The notes under the pieces are model-generated. The model was not told the origin of the DNA and ran no database searches. It was given only the letters and a program-made list of their open reading frames with translations. From positions 1 through 51,030 of the forward strand of contig CAJTDX010000024.1 in the NCBI GenBank assembly GCA_910575155.1: DNA of 51,030 nt, written 5' to 3'. The DNA is from Lachnospiraceae bacterium. GTDB lineage: Bacteria; Bacillota; Clostridia; Lachnospirales; Lachnospiraceae. Of this stretch, positions 44,736 through 51,030 are shown in pieces. The first letter of the stretch is position 1. Each line of letters starts with the position of its first letter. The translations under genes and the position numbers were made by a program.

Positions 44736-45356
44736 ATGGCGATTAGAAATTTTGAACTTGATAAAAAAATTATAAATGCTGCGAATAAAGAATTTTTAAA
44801 AGAGGGATTTACAAAAGCATCTTTACGGAGAATTGCTCAAAAAGCAGGCATTACTACAGGAGCACTTTATACTCGCTATAAAAATAAGGATGAATTATTT
44901 TGCAGCCTTGTTTCTGATGTTTGTAAAAAATTTGATGAGCAATTCACTTATTTAATGCCACTATTCTATACAGCTATTGAAAATAAAAGCATTGATAAAT
45001 ATGTTCAAATTGTGCATCTTGAAACACAAAATATTTTGAGTCTAATGTATTCAAACTATGATGCCTGCATTTTGCTTTTAAATTGCAGTAAAGGCAGTTC
45101 TGTAGAAAATTGGTTTGAGCAAACGATTCAGCGAATTATAACAGAAGCACAACAATTTTATTATAGTTTTTTGGGAGATAGTATCAATAAAAAAGCGCTG
45201 GAATTAATTATTGTTGCACAATTTTCTGTTTATAAACAAGTTATTCAAAATGGGTATTCAAAGGAAGAAGCAGAAAGTTGTTTGGAAGTTGTTTCTCAAT
45301 TTTTTGACAGTGGATGGAAAATGATTATGGATGACGTTGATTTTTATGGAGAATAA
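44736..45356 (+). CDS. TetR/AcrR-family regulator (mobile cargo)
   Basis: A 206-aa repressor with the HTH segment ASLRRIAQKAGITTGALYTR followed by YKNKDELFCSLV. The C-terminal half is a helical ligand domain. Its DNA is much richer in A+T than the flanking chromosome, consistent with transfer. GGAGGG precedes the ATG. A double palindrome overlaps the promoter, so it is probably autoregulated together with the membrane-protein gene that starts 3 bases after its stop. Confidence 0.9.
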   Translation: MAIRNFELDKKIINAANKEFLKEGFTKASLRRIAQKAGITTGALYTRYKNKDELFCSLVSDVCKKFDEQFTYLMPLFYTAIENKSIDKYVQIVHLETQNILSLMYSNYDACILLLNCSKGSSVENWFEQTIQRIITEAQQFYYSFLGDSINKKALELIIVAQFSVYKQVIQNGYSKEEAESCLEVVSQFFDSGWKMIMDDVDFYGE

Positions 45357-45359
45357 ATT

Positions 45360-46091
45360 ATGAAAAAGAATAAATTACAAAAGGAATATAAAGATAAGAC
45401 ACTGGCTATGTATTTTAAGATTGCAATCATTGGTTCAATAATATGTTTTGTTGGTGATATGCTTTTAGGCTGTTTTAATCCATCTGGTTCAAAAGGAATG
45501 GCAAAGTTTTTTCCTGCGTTTTCTGAGGAATGGTCTGAAGTAAATGCCATAAGATTTGTTTTTGGCGGTATATGCGGGGTAGTTGCGCTATTACTAATAT
45601 TTTGGGGATTTTTTGCTATTTATTTATTAATGGAAAAATGGAATACATTATATAGAAAAATATTTTTAATATCATCATTTGTATTTGTTGCTGTAGGGAC
45701 ATTGTATCATTGCGTATTTGCAATTACTGCATGGTTATACAATAGATTGACAAATTATAACGTAATATGTGCAAAACAAATTAGTGAAGAGTTCTTTTTT
45801 ACATTTATATTTGTTTCTGCATTAGCAGCGGTAGGATTTGCAATGCTGTCATTTGTTATGTTTATTGCAGCTATAAAAGGCGTGTGGTCTACTGCAAAGT
45901 GGTTTATTTGGGTTAATCCGATATTGGTGATGATGTTGTCTATTGTTTTAGTAAAGTTACTTCCTCAAAATGCAGTTCTTACAGGTATTTTTGACTGGGG
46001 GCAGCAAAGTATTAGTTTATTTGTGGTATTTTTCATTTTTAAAAAAATGTATTTAAGCAAAGGAATTGCAAAAAAAGAAAATTATTTTTAG
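45360..46091 (+). CDS. Multi-pass membrane protein (DUF6796-like), TetR-linked
   Basis: A 243-aa protein with about seven hydrophobic helices. The stretch GSIICFVGDMLLGCFNPSGS near the N-terminus resembles the uncharacterised DUF6796 family. It is co-transcribed with the TetR gene (3-base gap), the usual arrangement for a regulated transporter or resistance membrane protein. There are no transporter motifs I can name. It is AT-rich, like the rest of the cargo. Confidence 0.7.
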   Translation: MKKNKLQKEYKDKTLAMYFKIAIIGSIICFVGDMLLGCFNPSGSKGMAKFFPAFSEEWSEVNAIRFVFGGICGVVALLLIFWGFFAIYLLMEKWNTLYRKIFLISSFVFVAVGTLYHCVFAITAWLYNRLTNYNVICAKQISEEFFFTFIFVSALAAVGFAMLSFVMFIAAIKGVWSTAKWFIWVNPILVMMLSIVLVKLLPQNAVLTGIFDWGQQSISLFVVFFIFKKMYLSKGIAKKENYF

Positions 46092-46103
46092 TGGAGTGAA
46101 TTT

Positions 46104-46277
46104 ATGAAGAAATGTGAATGGATATTATGTCCTATATGTGGTAATAAAACTCGTGACAAAATGCGGAAAGATACGGTTTTGAAAAATTATCCTCTCTACT
46201 GCCCGAAGTGCAAGCAGAAAACTTTGATTGAAGTAAAGGATTTACAAGTAACCGTCATCAAAGAGCCAGACGTATAA
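46104..46277 (+). CDS. Cysteine-rich KTR-domain protein
   Basis: A 57-aa protein, MKKCEWILCPICGNKTRDKM onwards, with CPICGNKTR and a second knuckle YCPKCKQKTLIEV, ending VIKEPDV. Cys9/12 and Cys33/36 form a zinc ribbon with the KTR motif, a family common in Firmicutes mobile elements. GGAGTG precedes the ATG, 12 bases after the membrane-protein stop. Its 3' end is repeated twice more downstream. Confidence 0.88.
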   Translation: MKKCEWILCPICGNKTRDKMRKDTVLKNYPLYCPKCKQKTLIEVKDLQVTVIKEPDV

Positions 46278-46326
46278 GACACAGAGCCAATGAACAAGTG
46301 AGAAGCCACACATTATCGGTTTTTTA
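46257..46326 (+). repeat. KTR 3'-end repeat, copy 1
   Basis: ATCAAAGAGCCAGACGTATA then AGACACAGAGCCAATGAACA and AGTGAG: the last KTR codons, stop and following bases. The terminator here is incomplete (CAGAGCC...ATCGGTTTTTT). Confidence 0.8.
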
Positions 46327-46422
46327 TCAGAAATTCAATGTAGCGTTTACCATTTCAACGGAGCGTTTGTTGAATATAGTATTTCTTGTGGTAATATAAG
46401 AGGCAGAAAGAGGGTGTAAAAA

Positions 46423-46863
46423 TTGAATGCTCAAAAAACAGGCAGCTTGATTGCTGCTATCAGAAAAGAACAAAATCGTACTCAGCAGGATTTATCTAAC
46501 GAATTAGGAGTATCAAGTGCAGCTATTTCAAAATGGGAACGAGGGATTGGATTTCCAGATGTATCTCTTATTGAGCCATTAGCTACATCTTTGGGGATTA
46601 CCATAGCGGAATTATTCAAGGGCGAAAGGATAGAAAACGGCGATGCTAACGAGTATGAGAACTTGTTATCAGATGTTGTGAAAGTATCAAAGAATGAAAT
46701 AAGCAAGAAGAAAAAAATATCGAATTGGATTATCGCTATTACTGTCGCTGTCCTTTATTTATTGATTAGTATAATAACACAAAAGTGGGAAATAACTTGG
46801 ATGGTATGGATTGTTTATTGCTTTTATCGGATTTTCACAGAATACATCTATAAGAAATATTAG
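46423..46863 (+). CDS. XRE regulator with C-terminal membrane segments
   Basis: A 146-aa protein. The N-terminal HTH (residues 8-62) carries TQQDLSNELGVSSAAISKWE followed by RGIGFPDVSLIEPLA. A linker then leads to two hydrophobic helices (NWIIAITVAVLYLLISII and WMVWIVYCFYRIF). The start is TTG, with GAGGGTG six to seven bases before it. Membrane-tethered XRE proteins of this type are common in Firmicutes; the target is unknown. A KTR-end repeat follows at 46.9 kb. Confidence 0.82.
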   Translation: MNAQKTGSLIAAIRKEQNRTQQDLSNELGVSSAAISKWERGIGFPDVSLIEPLATSLGITIAELFKGERIENGDANEYENLLSDVVKVSKNEISKKKKISNWIIAITVAVLYLLISIITQKWEITWMVWIVYCFYRIFTEYIYKKY

Positions 46864-46898
46864 AAATCGTTGAACTTACTATATTCATGCGAATTATC

Positions 46899-46936
46899 AT
46901 CAAAGAGCCAGACGCATAAGACGCAGAGCCGATGAA
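46899..46936 (+). repeat. KTR 3'-end repeat, copy 2
   Basis: ATCAAAGAGCCAGACGCATA then AGACGCAGAGCCGATGAA. It begins about 35 bases after the first XRE gene. There is no KTR coding sequence before it, so it is a scar of the 3' end only. Confidence 0.8.
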
Positions 46937-46990
46937 TTATGAACTTGTAATGAAGTCAAAATCAAGTAAAAACAGTAATTTAGGAGTGTG

Positions 46991-47233
46991 ATGAAAATGC
47001 TTAATTTAAAGAAAACAAGAATGAAGAAAAATTTATTTTTGGCTCTATCCATTATATCAGCGTTTATATTTATAGCAGGTGTAATGTGTACTATAATGGG
47101 TGACGATAGCCCAGTTAAGTTTATAGTTAATGAAAGCCCAGTAAAATTAATCGTTCCACCATCATTAGTATTTTTTATAACATTCTCTTTATATAAAAAT
47201 AGTAAAAAAGTCATAAAAGAAAATACAAAATAA
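46991..47233 (+). CDS. Small two-helix membrane protein
   Basis: An 80-aa protein with hydrophobic helices NLFLALSIISAFIFIAGVMC and LVFFITFSLY separated by a loop containing two VK(F/L)IV repeats (SPVKFIVNESPVKLIVPPS). AGGAG is four bases before the ATG at 46991. The family is unknown. It sits between two KTR-end repeats with the second XRE gene downstream, and may be its partner or target; this is a guess. Confidence 0.55.
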   Translation: MKMLNLKKTRMKKNLFLALSIISAFIFIAGVMCTIMGDDSPVKFIVNESPVKLIVPPSLVFFITFSLYKNSKKVIKENTK

Positions 47234-47330
47234 TTACCTAATCAACTGATGGTTGAATTGGGTGCAATCAACTGTTAGTTCGTTTCACAATCTGTTTTTA
47301 GCTTGTAAAATAACTGCCAGGAGGTGGAAC

Positions 47331-47801
47331 ATGGAACAAGAAATGATAGGAAAATTTATATCAGCCTGTCGAAAAGAAAAAGGGCTTACGCAAATGCAGT
47401 TGGCTGAAAAATTAAATATTACCAATAGAGCAGTCTCTAAATGGGAAACAGGAAAAAGTATGCCAGATGTTTCTCTAATGCTTGATTTGTGCAGCATACT
47501 GGGCATAACTGTAAATGAACTGCTTAGCGGGGAAAGGATTATTATGGAGGATTATCAGAAAAGAGCGGAAGAAAACCTTATGGAATTACAGGCGAAAAAA
47601 GAAAAAGCACAAGGAGAATATAATTCTATATTGAAAATTTTGATTGTAACTTTCAGTTCATTTTTTGTGCTTAATATGGTTTTGAATTATTTCTTTCCAG
47701 AAATAAACTTTAACAATCTGTTGGGTTTGCCATCAATAGCTATTGCCGCTATTCTTTTGGTCAAGTGGTTTTTTAAAAATTATGAGATAAAACCAAGATA
47801 A
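47331..47801 (+). CDS. XRE regulator with C-terminal membrane segments
   Basis: A 156-aa protein. The N-terminal HTH (about 7-60) has TQMQLAEKLNITNRAVSKWE followed by TGKSMPDVSLMLDLC. A charged coiled-coil linker (EENLMELQAKKEKAQGEYN) and two hydrophobic helices (ILIVTFSSFFVLNMVL and SIAIAAILLVKWFF) follow. GGAGGTGG precedes the ATG at 47331, which fits the domain start better than the open frame from 47253. It resembles the other XRE protein in layout but not closely in sequence. Confidence 0.85.
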   Translation: MEQEMIGKFISACRKEKGLTQMQLAEKLNITNRAVSKWETGKSMPDVSLMLDLCSILGITVNELLSGERIIMEDYQKRAEENLMELQAKKEKAQGEYNSILKILIVTFSSFFVLNMVLNYFFPEINFNNLLGLPSIAIAAILLVKWFFKNYEIKPR

Positions 47802-47861
47802 GAACGAATGATTTTATCCTATTGATATGCAAACCCTATTTGTCGGGTAGAACGATATATC

Positions 47862-47937
47862 ATTACAGAGCCAGACGCTTAAGACGCAGAGCCAATGAAC
47901 AAGTGAGCACTCACAGTTTATCGGCTCTGTTTTGTTT
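47862..47937 (+). repeat. KTR 3'-end repeat, copy 3, with intact terminator
   Basis: ATTACAGAGCCAGACGCTTA then AGACGCAGAGCCAATGAACA and AGTGAG. Here CAGAGCC pairs with GGCTCTG (inner GTGAG/CTCAC) and is followed by TTTTGTTT, a complete terminator. It shows what the three repeats descend from: the 3' end and terminator of a KTR gene. Confidence 0.85.
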
Positions 47938-48289
47938 CATAAGGTTTTAAGGCAAACGCCCACCATATAAAAAACGGTGTTATGGTGGGCGGTATTGCTA
48001 TGCCCGAAAAGACTTAACAGATACTCTCCAGACCTGTTTTAGAGTTTGGGGGGATTTTTTATGTTCTTTTTTCGGGCGGTTACTTATTTGTCCATACAAC
48101 GCAATGTTCATCCATACATAGCATATCGAGGATTGGCAGGAAGCCAGTTAAAAAAATCCCTGTCTATGCAACGCTACTTCTCACCATGAAACCAGAAGTG
48201 GAATCTCCACTTAACAGAATATATATATCCTATAACCGTAGAGGTCACAGAGCCTTTGCTGTCGCCAGATAAGGATGTTTTTATGTGGG
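47938..48289. other. Non-coding stretch of the mobile element with several hairpins
   Basis: No gene is visible. CGCCCACCATA...TATGGTGGGCG (about 47958-47991) is a strong hairpin. GCCCGAAAA (48002-48010) can pair with TTTTTTCGGGC (about 48065-48075) around a 55-base insert that has its own short stems. AAGTGGA...TCCACTT lies near 48196-48212. This may hold recombinase sites or a small RNA; I see no decisive signal. Confidence 0.4.
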
Positions 48290-48325
48290 ATACAGTGTAA
48301 CTCTATAAAAGGGATTACACTGTAT
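48290..48325 (-). terminator. Inverted repeat after the recombinase gene
   Basis: ATACAGTGTAA (48290-48300) and TTACACTGTAT (48315-48325) are perfect 11-bp arms directly downstream of the recombinase stop on the minus strand. The T-run is weak, so it could be a terminator or a protein-binding site. Confidence 0.5.
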
Positions 48326-48332
48326 TCGTTTG

Positions 48333-50033
48333 TTACGCCACAAATTTGAAGTCCTGCGGGTTGTTCCGTATTTCTTCCATTGTGGCAAGGATTTCTTTTT
48401 CGGTGGGAATATCAATCATACCCACCGCTGTAAAATAAATATCCACCTTCACATGGCTGTGACCGCTGGACTTGTCGCTGTTGTGGACTTCGATACGCTT
48501 AATCAGCGAATTGACAAGCGTAGGGGTAAGCTCTTTAATGTCGGTTATCTCCCGCAAAGTGCGTAAGATAAGCCTTAAATCCATTACCCGCTGTTCGGCG
48601 TTCTGCAAGGTCTGGCGGTTTTCTTCCACTTCTTGCGTCAGTGATTTCTGCTCCTTTTCATAGCTTTGAAGCATTTTAGCAAACCGCTCATCAGAGAGTA
48701 TGCCGCCTGCGTTCTGCTCAAATACCTTTTCAATCAGCCTGTCGATTTCTGCTATCCGCTTTGTACCATTCTCCATCGCTTTCTGAAGCTGTTGGTATTC
48801 CTTCTGCCGCATGGCGTTGTTTTTCTTTGCCAGCAGATACAGGAATACCGGCTCATAACAACGTACAAAATCGGATAAGTCGCTGACGGCTTCCAGCACG
48901 AGCCTTTCAAGGACAATATCACGGATATAGTGCATGGCGCATTTTCCTCTGCCGGATTTATATTGGGAACAGCGGAAATGCTCCTGTTTCCGTTTCATGC
49001 TCTTGGCGGCTACAAAGTGCATTTTCGATTTGCAGTCGTAGCAGTAGAGCAGCCCCGAAAAAAGGCTCGTCCTGCCAGTTTTCGTCGGTCTGCGCTTGTG
49101 TTTGCGGAGTTCCTGTACCCTCAGCCATTGTTCCTCGGGGATGATGGCTTCCTGCATGTCGGGGATGATTTGGTAATCTTCCTCGCTGTGCTGGATTCTT
49201 TTATGAACCTTATAGCTTACCGTTGTGCTTTTGAAATTGACGGCGCAGCCGGTGTACTGCCTGTTCTCAAGGATATAGCCAACGGTCGCCTGTTCCCACC
49301 CGCAAGGGTTTTTGGGGACTTTCTGCGCATGTTTCCTGCCGATGGATTCAAAATAGGCGGCGGGGGTAAGAATCTGCTCTTCCTCAAGCTGTCTTGCAAT
49401 CTGCATAGGCCCTTTTCCCGCAAGGCACAGGGCAAAAATCTTCCTTACGGCTTGTGCCGCCGGTTCGTCGATTACCCATTGTTTCGGATTATCTTCCGAT
49501 TTCTTGTACCCATATGGCACGATAGAAGCGATACGCTCGCCGTGTTCTGCTTTGGACTGCCACACTGCACGGATTTTCTTAGAGGTCTGCGCCGCATACC
49601 ATTCGTTGAAAATATTGTGGAAGGGCATCATCTCCACGCCGTCGCCGGTCAGAGTGTCCACACGCTCCTGTATGGCGATAAAGCGGATGCCGAGGGAAGG
49701 GTACACCACCTGCGTAAGCCTGCCCATTTCCACCTGCTCACGCCCGAAGCGGGAAAGGTCTTTTACGATAATCGTGCTGATTTCACCGTTTTCCGCCATA
49801 CGTTCCATACGCATAAAATTTGGTCTTTGGAAGGTCGTCCCCGACACGCCGTCGTCCACAAAGAACATGGTGTTGTTGTATCCCTCTTTGCGGGCGTAAT
49901 CCTGTAAAATCTGCTTTTGGTTCGTTATGGAATTGGATTCCTCGTCTTTATTATCATCGTCAACCGACAGCCTGCAATACAAAGCTGTGATTTTTTCTTC
50001 GGTCTGCCCATTTATTTTGGTTGCTGTTGTCAT
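48333..50033 (-). CDS. Large serine recombinase (TnpX/Tn4451-like)
   Basis: A 566-aa recombinase. The N-terminal resolvase domain (about 15-165) has ALYCRLSVDDDN with the catalytic Ser, VDDGVSGTTFQRP and IIVKDLSRFGRE. The recombinase domain (about 185-300) has PYGYKKSEDNPKQW and NPCGWEQATVGYILENRQY. A zinc ribbon (YCYDCKSKMHF, FRCSQYKSGRGKCAMHYI) and a long coiled coil (about 405-490) follow. It cuts and rejoins DNA through Ser-linked intermediates to excise and insert the element. The ATG at 50033 follows GGAGC. The protein looks complete. Confidence 0.93.
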   Translation of the reverse strand: MTTATKINGQTEEKITALYCRLSVDDDNKDEESNSITNQKQILQDYARKEGYNNTMFFVDDGVSGTTFQRPNFMRMERMAENGEISTIIVKDLSRFGREQVEMGRLTQVVYPSLGIRFIAIQERVDTLTGDGVEMMPFHNIFNEWYAAQTSKKIRAVWQSKAEHGERIASIVPYGYKKSEDNPKQWVIDEPAAQAVRKIFALCLAGKGPMQIARQLEEEQILTPAAYFESIGRKHAQKVPKNPCGWEQATVGYILENRQYTGCAVNFKSTTVSYKVHKRIQHSEEDYQIIPDMQEAIIPEEQWLRVQELRKHKRRPTKTGRTSLFSGLLYCYDCKSKMHFVAAKSMKRKQEHFRCSQYKSGRGKCAMHYIRDIVLERLVLEAVSDLSDFVRCYEPVFLYLLAKKNNAMRQKEYQQLQKAMENGTKRIAEIDRLIEKVFEQNAGGILSDERFAKMLQSYEKEQKSLTQEVEENRQTLQNAEQRVMDLRLILRTLREITDIKELTPTLVNSLIKRIEVHNSDKSSGHSHVKVDIYFTAVGMIDIPTEKEILATMEEIRNNPQDFKFVA

Positions 50034-50054
50034 GATTTTTTGCTCCTTTCCGAC

Positions 50055-50097
50055 AACTGGGCATAGCAAGGGCAAGATTATCTTACTATACCCAGTT
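50055..50097 (-). promoter_or_regulatory. Leader hairpin before the recombinase
   Basis: On the minus strand AACTGGGTATAGTAAG pairs with CTTGCTATGCCCAGTT through 14 Watson-Crick and 2 G-U pairs. The G-U pairs exist only in the minus-strand RNA, so the fold appears selected at RNA level. It ends about 14 bases before the GGAGC ribosome site. Confidence 0.55.
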
Positions 50098-50118
50098 ATC
50101 TTTTCCCAATGTGCAATA

Positions 50119-50403
50119 TTAAACTAGCTTTTCGGACAATATCAGTTCCTTAAACTGCTCCAATACGCTTTGTTTTCCTTTCTTGCTGAAATGGGTATTG
50201 ACCTCGTAGGTTGTGCCGCCAATTATTAATGAAAACTCGTTTTCCCCGCTGAAACGTACTAATTTCCCACTTTCAATGCGGATATCGGGACAGCGGGGCA
50301 GTATTTCCTGCGATAAATTGATTTTCTCATTTTCATCTATCGGCTCAGGCGGCAGCATATAGACTGCATTTGGATTGACTGTAAAGGTTTCTAATTTTTT
50401 CAT
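50119..50403 (-). CDS. tnpW: Transposon-encoded protein TnpW
   Basis: A 94-aa protein of the TnpW family. The C-terminal signature is IGGTTYEVNTHFSKKGKQSV with LEQFKELILSEKL. It is found beside serine recombinases in Tn4451-like elements; the role is not established. AAGGTAAGG precedes the ATG. It lies 9 bases after the ParB-like gene and upstream of the recombinase on the same strand. Confidence 0.87.
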   Translation of the reverse strand: MKKLETFTVNPNAVYMLPPEPIDENEKINLSQEILPRCPDIRIESGKLVRFSGENEFSLIIGGTTYEVNTHFSKKGKQSVLEQFKELILSEKLV

Positions 50404-50412
50404 AATGCTACC

Positions 50413-50900
50413 TTACCTTTCCTCACGGCTTCTGTGGCTTCGTTCCAGTTTTCTGTTGTACTCATAAAGCAGTTTCAGAATCGTGTCCGTCATCTGTTTT
50501 TGCGTAAAGTTTTTCGGGAAAAATCCCTTTAAATCCTGTACTTTAAAGCTGATACGTTCGGTCTGGTTGCCTTTTTCCTCTGACATGATTTCATAAATAC
50601 TGTCCGAAGAAAGAGTATTCTGCTGCGCCTGTTTCTTCATGCGGATACTCTGTGTGTGGGAGGGTGTGCAGTCGTTCAGGCTCATTGCGTCAAGCAATAT
50701 TTTCTGCTGTTCTTTGGAGAGGTAGGACAGTTCTACGGCGGGGCTGAGTGCGACAATGCCCTCGTCAACCTTGTCAAGCAGTTCGGGGATAAGGTAAGTC
50801 AGACGGATATAGCGGAATACTTGGTCACGGCTTTCATTCTGTGATTTTCCTATTTCGGCGGCGGTATCCGACTTTGTCGCAAGCTCGAGCTGTTGACAAA
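50413..50900 (-). pseudogene. ParB-like partition protein, 5'-truncated by an IS
   Basis: The readable C-terminal part runs TAAEIGKSQNESRDQVFRYI (HTH), RLTYLIPELLDKVDEGIVAL, SPAVELSYLSKEQQKILLDA and ends RKLERSHRSREER, typical of ParB/Noc-like proteins in mobile elements. The frame becomes unlike ParB beyond about 50900 and meets a stop. The N-terminal nuclease-like ParB domain is missing. An IS transposase end lies about 90 bases further on, so insertion or deletion cut the gene. Confidence 0.75.
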
Positions 50901-50987
50901 CCTCCTAATTCGTAAATGTCACAAGATATCATGATAAAAATCTAGCAAAAATAACAGAAATATTCCAAAGAAAAAAGTCATGGTTCT

Positions 50988-51029
50988 CTATGCCATGGCC
51001 TTTATCATCCTTTTAAGATTTAATGCCGT
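50988..51029 (-). pseudogene. IS transposase C-terminal end (runs out of window)
   Basis: The last bases read TALNLKRMIKAMA-stop on the minus strand, the typical tail of DDE transposases of the IS1182/IS4-like type (xAxNLKRxxKxx). Only 13 codons are in the window, so the family is tentative. The stretch 50901-50987 would be the IS end and junction; I could not define its terminal repeat. Confidence 0.5.
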
Positions 51030-51030
51030 T

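Noticed and set aside
48930-49907. 325-aa plus-strand ORF opposite the serine recombinase
   Set aside because: It is antisense to a clear recombinase with full domain order; the product resembles no protein family.

Overview
The window reads as the chromosome of a Gram-positive gut Clostridia, most likely family Lachnospiraceae. The reasons are strong GGAGG ribosome sites, sigma-A promoters with 17-bp spacers, type-A RNase P RNA, a stand-alone AICAR transformylase paired with a PurO-type IMP cyclohydrolase, BIG2-rich secreted proteins, and TnpV/TnpW/KTR-type mobile-element genes. No species can be named from the sequence alone.

Layout. 1-2.7 kb: terminator and hairpins, then a secreted Ig-like (BIG2) repeat protein. 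2.7-6.5 kb: translation and secretion block on the minus strand (ylxM-ffh-rpsP-khpA, then rimM-trmD). 6.5-8.5 kb: lrgA-lrgB followed by a FadR/GntR regulator, with a matching TGGT-N3-ACCA operator in the lrgA promoter. 8.5-13.3 kb: proC, then a hybrid histidine kinase translationally coupled to a sugar-type solute-binding lipoprotein. 13.7-15.1 kb: a cytoplasmic GH13 glycosidase. 15.2-19.6 kb: a split ThrE-type exporter, an O-antigen-ligase-like membrane protein, an MBL-fold hydrolase and a small (p)ppGpp synthetase. 19.8-25.1 kb: aminotransferase with an unexplained structured leader, rarA, an AgrC-like kinase, a small unknown ORF and a polysaccharide deacetylase. 25.3-28.1 kb: clpB with a CIRCE operator.

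28.07-29.49 kb is a decayed mobile element bracketed by diverged ~99-bp direct repeats. It holds an integrase tail, an XRE tail, a sigma-factor-like fragment and an apparently intact type I toxin-antitoxin pair (31-aa holin-like toxin plus convergent antisense RNA). 29.5-31.9 kb: a TetR-flavodoxin-tmcAL operon with a clear promoter and operator. 32-39 kb: a heptad-repeat protein whose 3' end lies inside its terminator, AICAR transformylase/PurO, cheV, a lipoprotein, rnpB, a zinc-ribbon membrane protein and pyrBI. 39.1-43.8 kb: a 1552-aa secreted protein with three GH43-like propeller modules and tandem BIG2 repeats, three of them almost identical in DNA.

44 kb to the end is an AT-rich mobile element. 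It runs from tnpV through an IS remnant and cargo (TetR plus membrane protein, a Cys-rich KTR protein, two XRE regulators with C-terminal membrane segments and a small membrane protein) to a large serine recombinase, tnpW and a ParB-like gene cut off near an IS transposase end. A ~40-bp sequence, the 3' end of the KTR gene plus its terminator, recurs three times between cargo genes and looks like a module-boundary scar.
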